A DNA stretch of 64,000 nt from Fundicoccus culcitae. Its GTDB lineage: Bacteria; Bacillota; Bacilli; Lactobacillales; Aerococcaceae. This document shows positions 17,923 through 27,744 of the stretch, in pieces. The notes beneath the pieces are model-generated. The model did no database searches, was not told the DNA's origin, and saw nothing but the letters and a program-made list of their open reading frames with translations. The DNA lies in the NCBI RefSeq assembly GCF_024661895.1, contig NZ_CP102453.1, positions 2,790,001 to 2,854,000 on the forward strand, in the 5' to 3' direction. A program made the translations under genes and the position numbers. Each line of letters begins with the position of its first letter. Within the stretch, counting starts at the first letter, position 1.

Positions 17923-19113
17923 TTATTGATTTAAGTAATCTAAGGTAAATTGTACCATGGTCGCAATGGTATACCGCATCGCTGAATCATCCACATCAAA
18001 TTCAGCGGTATGATGGTCTGCACCAATACCTTTTTCGTCATCTTTAGTTCCGACAAAGGTAAAGACAATCGGAGCAATCTCCTTATAATAGGCAAAACTT
18101 TCCGAACCAAACCAAATTTGATCCGTAATCAAGGTGTCTTCAGAAAAATTCGTCAAAACCGATTGTCGAGCAATCTTAGCCAACTCACTATCATTAATCG
18201 TAGCTGGCATCGCCACACCAGTTCGATCACTGAATTCAACGCGACAATTATGAGCTTCGCCGGTTAAGGTAGCCACTTTTTTAAAGACCTCTAAAGCTTT
18301 ATGACCTTCCGCTTCATCAAAATAGCGTAATGTTCCATTAGCGAAGGCTGTTTCAGGGATAATATTAACGGCATTCCCAGAATGAACTTGTCCCATACCT
18401 AAGGTCACCGTCTTTTCGACATCAATTTGATTGACCCAAGCACTGGCTACAGCATTTAAGATTTGCGCCATGGCAAAGATAGGACTAATGGCTTGATCAG
18501 GACGTGAACCATGACCTGATTTTCCATGCACCGTAAACTCTGTAATCATGGCACCTGACATATTTGGACCATCATTCACAACAATTTTACCTAAATCAAT
18601 ATGGGCAGCCACATGATTGCCATAAAACGCATCAATATGAATATTATTTTCTTTTAGGAATTTCATCATTACTTTAATGCCTGAGGCTGTTTCTTCCGCT
18701 TCTTCGAAAATAAAGATAATTTTTCCACTCAATTGATCTTTCATTTCAATTAAAATCTGCATAACAGACATCAAGGTAGCCATATGTAAGTCATGTCCAC
18801 AAGCATGCATAAAACCAGGGTTTTCCGATATGACCGTGCGTTCAACTTTCAAATTATGCGTACTCTCAGTGACGGGGAGCGCATCTAATTCCGTTCTTAA
18901 AGCCAAGGTTTTACCGGGACGACCAGTATCTAACGTTACGATAAAGCCGGTATTAGAAGCTTGTTGAATGGGTAAACCCCACGCTTCAATTTGTTTTTTT
19001 AAATAAGCAGCCGTTTCATACTCATTGCCCGATACTTCTGGATGGGTATGTAAGTAATGTCGTAAACTAATAGCATAATCTTTGTAACTATCTACACGTT
19101 CTAAAATAGACAT
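17923..19113 (-). CDS. M20 family amidohydrolase (second copy)
   Basis: A 396-residue metallo-amidohydrolase with intact motifs: LRHYLHTHPEVSGNEYE, RTELDALPV, MHACGHDLHMATLM, FEEAEETASG and GKSGHGSRPD. Only moderately similar to the plus-strand M20 protein, so the substrate probably differs. AAAGGAAGTG precedes the ATG. It is the second gene of a minus-strand pair, 14 bp after a shortened paralogue with the same GHGSRPD lid motif, suggesting tandem duplication within the operon. Confidence 0.9.
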   Translation of the reverse strand: MSILERVDSYKDYAISLRHYLHTHPEVSGNEYETAAYLKKQIEAWGLPIQQASNTGFIVTLDTGRPGKTLALRTELDALPVTESTHNLKVERTVISENPGFMHACGHDLHMATLMSVMQILIEMKDQLSGKIIFIFEEAEETASGIKVMMKFLKENNIHIDAFYGNHVAAHIDLGKIVVNDGPNMSGAMITEFTVHGKSGHGSRPDQAISPIFAMAQILNAVASAWVNQIDVEKTVTLGMGQVHSGNAVNIIPETAFANGTLRYFDEAEGHKALEVFKKVATLTGEAHNCRVEFSDRTGVAMPATINDSELAKIARQSVLTNFSEDTLITDQIWFGSESFAYYKEIAPIVFTFVGTKDDEKGIGADHHTAEFDVDDSAMRYTIATMVQFTLDYLNQ

Positions 19114-19127
19114 TTGTTCACTTCCTT

Positions 19128-19973
19128 TTAAGATTTTAAAATTGACAAGGTCTTCGCAAGCATGGCTTGAATTGCATTTTCAACGACGGCCTGATTGCTA
19201 ACATCAGAAGGCAACGTTACTAAGCCCGTTTCAGTTGAAAATTCAACGGTACATTTATGGAGTGGGGCAAGGGCAATCGCCGTATCTTGAATCAATTGCA
19301 AAGCCTTTTCTCCTTCATCCGGGTCATAAAACCAAATACTACCTTCAATTTTGGCATTAGGTGGAATAATATTTTCAGCTGTTCCAGAATGGAAATGATC
19401 TAAACTGAAAGCATGAACTTTTGTGACATCCAGTCGGTTAGGCCAAAGGGTCGTAATCGTTGCGATAATATTTGCGCTAGCAAAAATCGGACTAGCCGCT
19501 AAATCAGGTCGACTACCATGACCCGCTTGTCCGTGAACAATCATTTCAACACGAATGTGTTTCAGCTCCTGAACTTGCTCTAAATGGTTTTCATAAATAG
19601 CCGCAGGATTCTTTCTATCGATATACGCCGTTGCTTCTGAAAAATCCTTTGACGTTTCAAAAACAAAATAAATATCCCCACTGAACGCTTCTTTTTTGTC
19701 AACCAAATAGGTGATGGTCTGAATCCAACTCGTTATCTGGATCGATGAGGCATCTAAAGGTGTTCGGAAAACGAAAGTTTCACCCAATTGAGATGTTTCT
19801 AATACTGCTGCAAAAGCAGTATCACTCATCCTTTCAACTTTTAGACCCATATCGGTGAACAAACCTATCAAATAGGTGTTCATATCACTTTCTTTTTGTG
19901 ATGAAGTAAAATCATTTTGAAGTGTATGGTTGATTTCAAGCGCTTTATCTATATAAGTCTGTTTAATTTCCAT
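19128..19973 (-). CDS. Shortened M20-like protein lacking metal ligands (probable pseudoenzyme)
   Basis: A 281-residue paralogue of the next gene. It keeps the N-terminal scaffold, the dimerisation/lid region (VHGQAGHGSRPDLAASPIFA; HSGTAENIIPPNA) and the following strands, but the HACGHD segment is deleted, FEEAEE has become FETSKD, RTELDALPV has become RTPLDASSI, and the protein ends before the last metal histidine. Four independent active-site losses with the open frame preserved suggest a non-catalytic partner or regulator of the neighbouring enzyme, although slow decay is possible. It is first in the operon and so expressed with the active copy. Confidence 0.75.
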   Translation of the reverse strand: MEIKQTYIDKALEINHTLQNDFTSSQKESDMNTYLIGLFTDMGLKVERMSDTAFAAVLETSQLGETFVFRTPLDASSIQITSWIQTITYLVDKKEAFSGDIYFVFETSKDFSEATAYIDRKNPAAIYENHLEQVQELKHIRVEMIVHGQAGHGSRPDLAASPIFASANIIATITTLWPNRLDVTKVHAFSLDHFHSGTAENIIPPNAKIEGSIWFYDPDEGEKALQLIQDTAIALAPLHKCTVEFSTETGLVTLPSDVSNQAVVENAIQAMLAKTLSILKS

Positions 19974-20655
19974 CCTATACCTCCTCTATATATTGTTTTT
20001 TATTAAAATATGATTAAACTAGTTTGATTATACACCAAACAGGAACGCTAACCAAGGACAAAAAATAGACGCCTAGTTGGATTAACCAGGCTGTATAGGT
20101 TAAGTCTCAATCCTTAGCTGTTATTAAAGGATAGAGACTTTTTTTTTTGCTTATGTCACCTTATGTAAAATTATTAATTTAATGTAAAAGTGAAGAAAAC
20201 AATCATTGTTATCGGGAAAGGTTAATTTATTCATTCAACTATATTATAAAATAGCACTCATTTTAATAACTAAATTTAATCGATTAATTGCCTGATAGAA
20301 TCAATGTCAAAACGGAAAAGCATAATAAAAACTATGATATTTATATATAAATTTCGCTACATAAAATTTAAATGAAAACGTATTGTGAAATTTATTTCAA
20401 TGAAAACAAGTCATAAAGGCGTTGAAATGTTAAGAAAAACAAGCGCTAAAAAAATGTAGCAGAAAAGTTTACTCGAAATTTACAAGTGTTTAACTTTAAT
20501 TTTACAATCGTGTGCTATTCTTTTTCTAGTAAAGTTTTTAATTTTGTTTTAGGAGGTGACTTCATTTAAGCAAGTAAAGATGGGAGTTGTTTCTTAGAAT
20601 GGTTTAATTTACTAGTGGAAGAGGTGAGTCGTCATTAACTCTTAATGACATTATT
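19974..20655. other. Intergenic region with a candidate small RNA
   Basis: No gene is visible over about 680 bases. A terminator on the plus strand (AAGTCTC and ATCCTT arms at 20102-20115 pairing with 20126-20139, then ten Ts to 20148) follows a short hairpin GCCTAGTT/AACCAGGC (20071-20091 region). No plus-strand gene ends here, so a small RNA from about 20030 to 20148 is possible. The rest is very AT-rich and should hold the promoter of the following operon; I could not fix it. Confidence 0.35.
20620..20655 (+). promoter_or_regulatory. Hairpin bridging a distant ribosome-binding site to the msmK start
   Basis: AGAGGTGAG (20620-20628) is 28 bases from ATG 20656, too far to work directly. Between them GTCATTA (20631-20637) pairs with TAATGAC (20643-20649). 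Folded, the hairpin would leave roughly the usual spacing. No nearer site or alternative start is in frame. Confidence 0.45.
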
Positions 20656-21783
20656 ATGGCAGAATTAGAATTAAAGCATATATTTAAAGATTATATTCCT
20701 GGTGAGCATGCTGTGACTAATTTTGATTTAACCATAAACGATGGCGAATTTATTGTGTTGGTCGGACCGTCTGGTTGCGGAAAATCAACAACATTAAGAA
20801 TGATCGCCGGTTTAGAAGAAATTACTTCAGGTCAAATCTTATTAGATGGCAAAGATATTACGGATAACCATCCTAAAGATCGCGATATTGCTATGGTGTT
20901 TCAAAGTTACGCTTTGTATCCCCACATGACGGTGAGAGAAAATATGGGATTTGGTTTGAAGATGCGCAATATTACCAAAGAAGAGATTGATTCAACGGTA
21001 GAAAACGCAGCTCAAACGATTGGAATGGATGAATTCCTTGAAAAGTTACCTAAAGAATTGTCTGGTGGCCAACGTCAGCGGGTAGCACTTGGACGTGCAA
21101 TTGTTCGTAATCCAGAGATATTTTTAATGGATGAACCTTTGTCAAACCTAGATGCTAAGTTACGTGTGCATACACGAGCTGAAATTTCCCAATTACATAA
21201 AAATTTAGGGACAACCACCATCTATGTAACGCATGATCAAGTTGAAGCGATGACGATGGCCGATCGAATTGTTGTCATGAATCTTGGCCATATCCAACAA
21301 GTTGGCACTCCGCGTGAAATCTATTTAAAACCACGGAATATGTTTGTTGCTGGTTTTATTGGTTCACCTGCGATGAACTTTATTCAAGTGAAGTTAGTGG
21401 AAAACGGTTTAATTATTAATGGGGAACAAGTTGCTATCCCAGCAAATATTCATCGTCAACTAGCCGAACAAGGGTATCTAAACAAAGAAATTACTTTAGG
21501 TGTTAGACCAGAGAATATCTTTGAATTAACAGATACAGATGAAGTAAGCAATCAACCTGTATTAACTATTAAGGTGCTTGTTGCTGAAATGTTAGGCTAT
21601 GAAACATTAATTCACTTTGATTTAGGTAGTACACGCGTCATTGCTAAATTAATTACCCTAGATGAATTTGAAATTGGTGAACAATTACAATTGTCATTTA
21701 ACTGGGACACGGTGCATTTCTTCGATCCAATGAATGATGGTGAGCGTATCGAAATCAGCAAAAACCAAAAAGTAAGTGTTTGA
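20656..21783 (+). CDS. MsmK/UgpC-type sugar ABC transporter ATPase
   Basis: ATP-driving subunit for CUT1-type sugar importers. Walker A GPSGCGKST (37-45), signature LSGGQ (135-139), Walker B FLMDE (156-160) and a C-terminal OB/TOBE regulatory domain from about residue 235 are all visible; 375 residues is normal. It heads an operon with LplB/LplC-type permeases. MsmK-type ATPases can serve several importers, and two other systems here (43.8 kb and possibly others off-window) have no ATPase of their own on the same operon. Its translation start lacks a close ribosome-binding site (see the hairpin entry). Confidence 0.92.
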   Translation: MAELELKHIFKDYIPGEHAVTNFDLTINDGEFIVLVGPSGCGKSTTLRMIAGLEEITSGQILLDGKDITDNHPKDRDIAMVFQSYALYPHMTVRENMGFGLKMRNITKEEIDSTVENAAQTIGMDEFLEKLPKELSGGQRQRVALGRAIVRNPEIFLMDEPLSNLDAKLRVHTRAEISQLHKNLGTTTIYVTHDQVEAMTMADRIVVMNLGHIQQVGTPREIYLKPRNMFVAGFIGSPAMNFIQVKLVENGLIINGEQVAIPANIHRQLAEQGYLNKEITLGVRPENIFELTDTDEVSNQPVLTIKVLVAEMLGYETLIHFDLGSTRVIAKLITLDEFEIGEQLQLSFNWDTVHFFDPMNDGERIEISKNQKVSV

Positions 21784-21793
21784 GGTGAGATGA

Positions 21794-22774
21794 TTGAATA
21801 ATACAATAACGAGCCGTCAAAAAAGGGCTGAGATGGATGTTGAACAATACTATTCACCCATCAAAAGAAGTTTATGGTCTAAAATACTCAAACATAAAAC
21901 GTTTTATATGTTTTTACTGCCTTGTATTGTATTCTTTGCCATTTTTTCTTATTGGCCAATGTCCGGTTTAATTCTATCATTTAAAGAATTTAGATTTGAT
22001 CGTGGCTTATTAGGAGGCGATTGGGTAGGCTTGCGTTACTTTGAACAATTTTTTAGAGACCCTAGAAGTGACATGTATATTCGTAATACATTAATTATTA
22101 GTGCTCTAAAATTGTTCCTTTATTTGCCTTTCCCAATCTTATTAGCCTTAGGTTTTAATGAGATTAGTAACCGCCGTGCACAAAGTACGATGCAAAGTAT
22201 TTCATACTTGCCTTATTTTATCTCTTGGGTCGTTGTGGTTGGTCTGATACAACGGATTTTAGCACCGAATACGGGCTTATTAAATCAAATCATCCAATTT
22301 TTTGGTGGCACAGGGGATACCTTCTACCTAATGCAAGAAGAGTATTTTTTCCCAATCGTCTTCATAAGTTACCTTTGGAAAGAAATCGGATGGGATTCAA
22401 TCGTTTATTTCTCGGCCATCGTAGGGATATCACCGTCATTATATGAGGCAGCTGCCATTGACGGGGCCAATCGACTTCAACAAACACGTCATATCACCTT
22501 GCCAAGTATTCGAACCACTATCTTTTTACTTTTCCTTCTATCATTAGGTGGAATTTTGTCAGCTGGTTTTGACCAAATTTATTTGTTGCAAACACCAGGA
22601 AACGCGAATGTATCTGAAACCATTGATACCTATGTGGTGCAAACAGGTTTACAAGGCGGACAATTTGGTTATGCAACAGCCATTGGGATGTTACAAGGGG
22701 TAGCAGGCTTAGTGCTTACCATCATTATGAACCGTCTAGCTAAAAGAGTATCCGATGATGTAACGCTTTGGTAA
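21794..22774 (+). CDS. LplB-type ABC transporter permease
   Basis: A 326-residue membrane subunit with six hydrophobic segments and the ATPase-contact EAA loop YEAAAIDGANRLQQTRHITLP. Similar to LplB/YtcP-class permeases that go with large (over 500 residue) binding proteins, as here. The start is TTG 21794, placed six bases after GAGGTGA; an ATG at 21790 is out of frame. It follows the ATPase by ten bases. The substrate is unknown, probably an oligosaccharide or complex glycoside. Confidence 0.88.
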   Translation: MNNTITSRQKRAEMDVEQYYSPIKRSLWSKILKHKTFYMFLLPCIVFFAIFSYWPMSGLILSFKEFRFDRGLLGGDWVGLRYFEQFFRDPRSDMYIRNTLIISALKLFLYLPFPILLALGFNEISNRRAQSTMQSISYLPYFISWVVVVGLIQRILAPNTGLLNQIIQFFGGTGDTFYLMQEEYFFPIVFISYLWKEIGWDSIVYFSAIVGISPSLYEAAAIDGANRLQQTRHITLPSIRTTIFLLFLLSLGGILSAGFDQIYLLQTPGNANVSETIDTYVVQTGLQGGQFGYATAIGMLQGVAGLVLTIIMNRLAKRVSDDVTLW

Positions 22775-22815
22775 TCACACAATAACTATCAAAATAAATA
22801 ATTAGGAGTATTAAA

Positions 22816-24498
22816 ATGAAAAAATTTATTAAAAAAGCATGTGCTATTTTATTAACAACTTCCGTTATTGGAACAATGTTAACAACGACTTTTATCAGTG
22901 TTTCAGCTCAAGAAACATCAGATAATTTTATCGCTGATCGTGAAATTACCGGTTTAATTTTCATGAGTGATGGGGATGTTTTTGATGAAATTCCTGAAAA
23001 CATTCAAAATATTATTAAAGAACAAACAGGTATTACTTTAAATATCCAAGGTGTTGGTACAAGTAATTCGCAAGAAGCCTTAGCTGCTGGTTTAGCTGCA
23101 GGTGACTTACCTGATTTTATCGTATTTAACTTAAATGACTCTGGAAGACCTGAAATGCAAATGTTATTAAATGCGTCTAACCAAGGTATGTTCCATGATA
23201 TCGCTCCTTATCTTCAAGAATCAGAAATTTATGGAAAATATTTTGAAGAAGGCTACTTACCTTTAGATACGGCTCAAAATATTATGTTTAGAGAAGAATT
23301 TAATGGTGCTACGTATTTAGTTCATAGAAATATTGCGCGTGTAGGTGGCGAAATTAACACCAACTTTGTCGGTGGACTTTACATTCGTCAAGATATCGTA
23401 GACGATTTAGGTATCGACCCTTCTGAAATTACAACCTCTGCACAATTAAGTGAATTAGGTTACCAAATTCAAGAAAATGGCTATACAGATGTGAATGGTA
23501 ATCCTGTGACTGTTTTTGGACCAACTCAATGGGGTGGAACTGACCGTCGTTATTTATATCAAGATATCGCTTGGACTGGCGACTCTTATGAAAAATTCTT
23601 CCCTAATGAAGATGGCGTTGTTGTTCATGAATCACAAACTGACTATATGATGCAAAGAATTGAATTTGTTCAAGGTCTTTTAGCCGATGGTTTATTGCAT
23701 CCTGAATATTTCACTATGGACGAACCACGTGCTCAAGAAGGAATCATTAACGAAAGCTTTGCGATTGTTTCTGATATGAACAGTAACTTTAGAAAAGTTG
23801 AAGATGGCGCTTATGTAAAATTAGGACCTATCCAACGTGTTGATGGTTCAAACCATTTAATTACCCGTTATAAATCAGGTTATGCTGGTTGGGCTGTTCC
23901 AACAACTACCGACAATCCGGAACAAATCGTTCAATTTGCTGATTGGTTAGCTACTAAAGAAGGTAAATTATTATGGAATTATGGTATTGAAGGCGAACAC
24001 TATGATTTAGATGAAAACGGCTATCCAGTTATTAAACAAGAAGTTTTAGATTTATTAGCAGCTGACCCTCAAGCAGCTCAAGACTTAGGTTTTGGTGGTG
24101 TTGGTGCCAAATGGGGTGAATATTTAGGTTCAACTGACTTAGCCCCGGTTGAAGATTTTGGTGAAGAATATGGGGGCTTCAATGCTTTACAAGGTAATTC
24201 TGTAGGTGTTCAAGTGGCTCAAGATTACTATACTGAAGAAAAATTAGCTAATGTAGAAGTTATTGATGGTATGTCACCTAAATCTTTCTTATATGAATTC
24301 GAAGGTTCAGATGGTATGTTAACAACCGCCTTAAAACGTTATGAAGAAGATTTAATTAGAGCATTTTATGCATCATCTGTTGAAGAAGCTCAACAAATCA
24401 TGGATGGTTCAATTGAAGGTTTAGAAGCAGCTGGCTTAAATGACTATTTAGATTTCATTAATCAAAAAATCGCTGATGGCACACAAATAATCTATTAA
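22816..24498 (+). CDS. Large extracellular sugar-binding protein (LplA-like)
   Basis: A 560-residue family 1 solute-binding protein. The N-terminus has lysines, a hydrophobic core and a signal peptidase I type site (ISVSA|QETS, about residue 33), with no lipobox cysteine, so it is predicted to be released or held by something other than a lipid anchor. Size and neighbours match the LplA/YtcQ class that brings ligand to LplB-LplC permeases. The ligand cannot be told from sequence. AGGAG precedes the ATG and the coding sequence looks intact. Confidence 0.88.
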   Translation: MKKFIKKACAILLTTSVIGTMLTTTFISVSAQETSDNFIADREITGLIFMSDGDVFDEIPENIQNIIKEQTGITLNIQGVGTSNSQEALAAGLAAGDLPDFIVFNLNDSGRPEMQMLLNASNQGMFHDIAPYLQESEIYGKYFEEGYLPLDTAQNIMFREEFNGATYLVHRNIARVGGEINTNFVGGLYIRQDIVDDLGIDPSEITTSAQLSELGYQIQENGYTDVNGNPVTVFGPTQWGGTDRRYLYQDIAWTGDSYEKFFPNEDGVVVHESQTDYMMQRIEFVQGLLADGLLHPEYFTMDEPRAQEGIINESFAIVSDMNSNFRKVEDGAYVKLGPIQRVDGSNHLITRYKSGYAGWAVPTTTDNPEQIVQFADWLATKEGKLLWNYGIEGEHYDLDENGYPVIKQEVLDLLAADPQAAQDLGFGGVGAKWGEYLGSTDLAPVEDFGEEYGGFNALQGNSVGVQVAQDYYTEEKLANVEVIDGMSPKSFLYEFEGSDGMLTTALKRYEEDLIRAFYASSVEEAQQIMDGSIEGLEAAGLNDYLDFINQKIADGTQIIY

Positions 24499-24532
24499 TC
24501 TCAACTTATTGTTTGAAGAAAGGGGTAAAAGC

Positions 24533-25429
24533 TTGAAAGCAACAAGTAGTAGTGTATTAACTAAAAGCATAATAACGGTTTTAATCGTTTTTTTATGTAT
24601 TAGTATTATCCTGCCGTTTTTACACATTTTAGCTTTAGCCTTCAATGATGGACAAGATGCAACCCGGGGTGGTGTCTATATTTTCCCCAGAGTCTTTTCT
24701 TTAGACAATTTTGCTGAGGTTTTTAGACAAGATGAACTATTAAATGGCTTAGTAATTTCAGTGTTCCGAACGGTAACAGTAACCGTATTAGGTGTGTTTT
24801 TAATGTCAATGGCTGCCTATGCCTTAACGATTAAGACACTGCCAGGAAGAGGCTTTATAACATTCTTTGTCTTCTTCACCATGTTGTTTAGTGGCGGTAC
24901 AGTACCTTATTATTTAGTGCTTTCAGAGTTGAACTTAACCCACTCCATTTGGGTCTATATCTTTCCTAATTTATACAGTGCGACCAACATATTGTTGTTA
25001 AGAAGTTCGTTCGTGAATTTACCAACGGAAACAATTGAGGCAGCACGTATTGATGGGGCAAGTGAGTTCAGGATTTTTTGGAATCATGTTTTGCCAATGA
25101 GTAAACCTGTTCTTGCGACCGTGTCGTTATTTACGGCAGTGGGGCAATGGAACGACTGGTTCTCAGGTTCATTTTATGTCAGACAGCGAGATTTAAAACC
25201 TTTAGCAACTTTGTTACAAGAAATGTTAACCAGACAGACCGCCTTGAGTGATTTGTTACAATCGCAATCGGGTTTTACCGATTATGCCTTGTTGGATCAA
25301 ATCACCATTACGGGTCAGTCTTTACAAATGGCTACCATTATTGTGGTTATTTTACCAATCATCTTAATGTATCCATTTATTCAAAAATATTTTGTTCAAG
25401 GTATTACGATTGGCGCTATAAAAGGTTAA
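24533..25429 (+). CDS. LplC/YtcP-type ABC transporter permease
   Basis: A 298-residue permease with six hydrophobic segments and the EAA loop IEAARIDGASEFRIFWNHVLP, partner of the LplB-type subunit. I start at TTG 24533 because AAAGGGG lies eight bases upstream; an earlier in-frame TTG at 24509 has no site. The gene order ATPase, LplB, binding protein, LplC is complete for an importer. A weak terminator follows before the phosphoesterase. Confidence 0.88.
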   Translation: MKATSSSVLTKSIITVLIVFLCISIILPFLHILALAFNDGQDATRGGVYIFPRVFSLDNFAEVFRQDELLNGLVISVFRTVTVTVLGVFLMSMAAYALTIKTLPGRGFITFFVFFTMLFSGGTVPYYLVLSELNLTHSIWVYIFPNLYSATNILLLRSSFVNLPTETIEAARIDGASEFRIFWNHVLPMSKPVLATVSLFTAVGQWNDWFSGSFYVRQRDLKPLATLLQEMLTRQTALSDLLQSQSGFTDYALLDQITITGQSLQMATIIVVILPIILMYPFIQKYFVQGITIGAIKG

Positions 25430-25455
25430 AAGATACTTTAATATTCATTATTAAT

Positions 25456-25490
25456 ACCTCCAGGGACAAACGTTCGTGGAGGTGTTTTAT
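25456..25490 (+). terminator. Weak intra-operon terminator
   Basis: ACCTCCA (25456-25462) pairs with TGGAGGT (25477-25483), followed by GTTTTAT. It may lower expression of the downstream genes relative to the transporter. Confidence 0.55.
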
Positions 25491-25502
25491 AGAGGTGGAA
25501 TT

Positions 25503-26393
25503 ATGCGATTAAATTACCGTAAAGAGGGTATTTTTAAAATATTACAAATGACGGACACACATATTGGCAATATGCCATTTCATGCCGATGATGAAAAAAC
25601 ATTTGATTTAGTCAGACGTGCGATTCACAAACTAGATGTGGATTTGATTATTCATACCGGCGATATTATATGGTCGGAAGGGGTTAAAGACGCCGACATT
25701 GTTTTTAAGAAATTTATTGAGATTTTTAATGAAAGTGATATTCCTATTGCTATTACCTTTGGAAATCATGATACCGAAGAAATCATTACACGCTCGGATT
25801 TACGTCAGTTATTTAATCAAACGGTTAAAAATAAAGCCGAAAAAGTTGATATTGCCGTCTTTGATGATCGTGAAAATTATGTGATTCCTATTTATGATGC
25901 TTCAAATACTGAGGTTCAAAATGCGCTCTTTATTTTAGATTCAGGTGCCGCCTCCCCACTGCCTTTGAGTGAATATGATTGGAATCAACCAGAACAAGTT
26001 GAATGGTTTAGAAAAACAGCCCATGCCTATTTAAAAGGTGACCATGTCAAGCGGCATTTAGTTTTTCAACATATCCCACTACCAGAGTATTGGCAAGCAG
26101 CAGATAACATTTTAGCAGGTGTCAATAAAGAAACCAACGAACGCATCTCTTCGCCTACAATCAATACGGGTTTATTTGCGAATATGCTCCTTAATACAGA
26201 AATTTGGGGGATGTTTGTGGGGCATGATCACGACAATAATTTTGATGGCTTATTTAATGATATCCACTTAGTGTACGGAAATGTCAGTGGCTATCAAACC
26301 TATGGTGAATTGACTAGAGGGGTTCGGATGATTGAATTAAATCAACATACGCAAGACATTAAAACATATACGGTAACTAATGATGAATTATGA
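25503..26393 (+). CDS. Calcineurin-like metallophosphoesterase
   Basis: A 296-residue cytosolic protein with the metallophosphoesterase motifs in order: MTDTHIGN (metal aspartate and histidine), HTGDIIW, FGNHDTE, HIPLPEYW and GHDHDNNF. It probably hydrolyses a phosphomonoester or diester. ATG 25503 is used, five bases after AGAGGTGG. Because it lies in a sugar importer operon it may dephosphorylate an imported or intracellular sugar phosphate; that is inference. The next gene overlaps it by 14 bases. Confidence 0.85.
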   Translation: MRLNYRKEGIFKILQMTDTHIGNMPFHADDEKTFDLVRRAIHKLDVDLIIHTGDIIWSEGVKDADIVFKKFIEIFNESDIPIAITFGNHDTEEIITRSDLRQLFNQTVKNKAEKVDIAVFDDRENYVIPIYDASNTEVQNALFILDSGAASPLPLSEYDWNQPEQVEWFRKTAHAYLKGDHVKRHLVFQHIPLPEYWQAADNILAGVNKETNERISSPTINTGLFANMLLNTEIWGMFVGHDHDNNFDGLFNDIHLVYGNVSGYQTYGELTRGVRMIELNQHTQDIKTYTVTNDEL

Positions 26394-27744
26394 GGTAAAG
26401 TCAACGTATCAACGTTTCATTAGTCTTTTTCTTCCCTTAATGGTAGAGCATATTTTTATTATGTTAATCGGGAATGTCAATGTGGTTTTATTATCATATT
26501 ACGATGATACTGCTGTAACGGTCACGGGGATTGCAGATCAACTCTTGTCAATCGGGACAATGGCTATGGGGATTGTCAGTCTAGGAAGCACCATCTTATT
26601 TTTACAAAATGCTGAAAAAGAGAAACTCAATTATGTTCAAGGTGTTGCGCGTCAAACCTTAGTGTTAAATATCAGTTTAGGTTTGTTTTTATTTGCTGTA
26701 GCCGCCTTTGCAGGGGAATACTTGATAACGATGATGCAGACACCAAGCAATTTGTCAGATCTAACTAATCAATATTTAAGAATCATGAGTTTTAGTTTAT
26801 TATTCCAAGGGATTACCTCTTCTGTGAGTGCCTTGTTAAGAAGTTTTGGACAAGTGAAGTATGCGATGTTCTTGTCTATTTTAAATACAATCATTTCGAT
26901 TATTGGGAACGCCCTAGTTATTTTAACCCCTTGGAACCTACTAGGTGGCGGTGTCATTGGGGTAGCGAATGCGACCGTTATGACACGTTTAATCGGTGCG
27001 GCTTTAAGTGGTTATGCTGTCTATCGCTATTTACCAATGATTTGGAAAAACTTATTCACATTCAAAATTGAAGAGTTATCAATCATTAAACAAATTCTTG
27101 CATTAGGAATTCCTTCAGGAATGGAAAATGTTGCCTATAATATTTATCAAACCATTATCACCGCTATTATTACGTCCATGGGTGCTGCTAGTCTGAATGC
27201 CAAAATCTACACGCAAACAGCAACGGCCGTTGTGTTCACTTTGTCAGTCGCTGCCGGTCAGGCTTTACAAATTTTGCTCGGGGAGTTCCTACGTCAAAAC
27301 GATACGGGCAAAGTAAAATACTTTGCTAAACGAATTACACTAGCCTTTGTCCTGATTGGTGCCATCATCAATATCATCATCGCCCTTTTAGGCCCTTTTG
27401 TAATCAATATCTTTACAACTGATCCAGCTATTATTGAATTAATGCGTGTGTTATTGTGGTTGAATGTGCTATATGATCCTTTACGTAGTGCCAATGAAAT
27501 CTTAATTGCTAGTTTACAAGTGACCGGTGATGTCCGTTATCCGGTTATTGTTGGTATCGTGGTTATCTACTTAATTACAATACCTTTTAGCTTCTTATTT
27601 GGTAGTGTGTTGGGACTAGGTTTGATTGCGGTATGGTGGATATTTATTTTGGATGAAGGGATTCGGGCATTTAGTATGTATAGGCGGTTAAACGGTAATC
27701 AATGGGTGGGGCGTTATATGAAAGAAGGAGTCGTCAATGAATAA
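26380..27744 (+). CDS. MATE family efflux transporter
   Basis: A 454-residue membrane protein with about twelve hydrophobic segments in two similar halves, typical of MATE exporters driven by Na+ or H+ gradients. It starts inside the end of the phosphoesterase gene (ATGATG at 26380) and overlaps the YesL-like gene by eight bases, so all three are translationally coupled. An exporter in an import operon could remove a toxic aglycone or by-product; that is only a suggestion. Confidence 0.85.
   Translation: MMNYEVKSTYQRFISLFLPLMVEHIFIMLIGNVNVVLLSYYDDTAVTVTGIADQLLSIGTMAMGIVSLGSTILFLQNAEKEKLNYVQGVARQTLVLNISLGLFLFAVAAFAGEYLITMMQTPSNLSDLTNQYLRIMSFSLLFQGITSSVSALLRSFGQVKYAMFLSILNTIISIIGNALVILTPWNLLGGGVIGVANATVMTRLIGAALSGYAVYRYLPMIWKNLFTFKIEELSIIKQILALGIPSGMENVAYNIYQTIITAIITSMGAASLNAKIYTQTATAVVFTLSVAAGQALQILLGEFLRQNDTGKVKYFAKRITLAFVLIGAIINIIIALLGPFVINIFTTDPAIIELMRVLLWLNVLYDPLRSANEILIASLQVTGDVRYPVIVGIVVIYLITIPFSFLFGSVLGLGLIAVWWIFILDEGIRAFSMYRRLNGNQWVGRYMKEGVVNE

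Noticed and set aside
20370-20400. cre-like site TGAAAACGTATTGT upstream of the msmK-type gene
   Set aside because: Only the left half fits the cre consensus; the right half has several mismatches.
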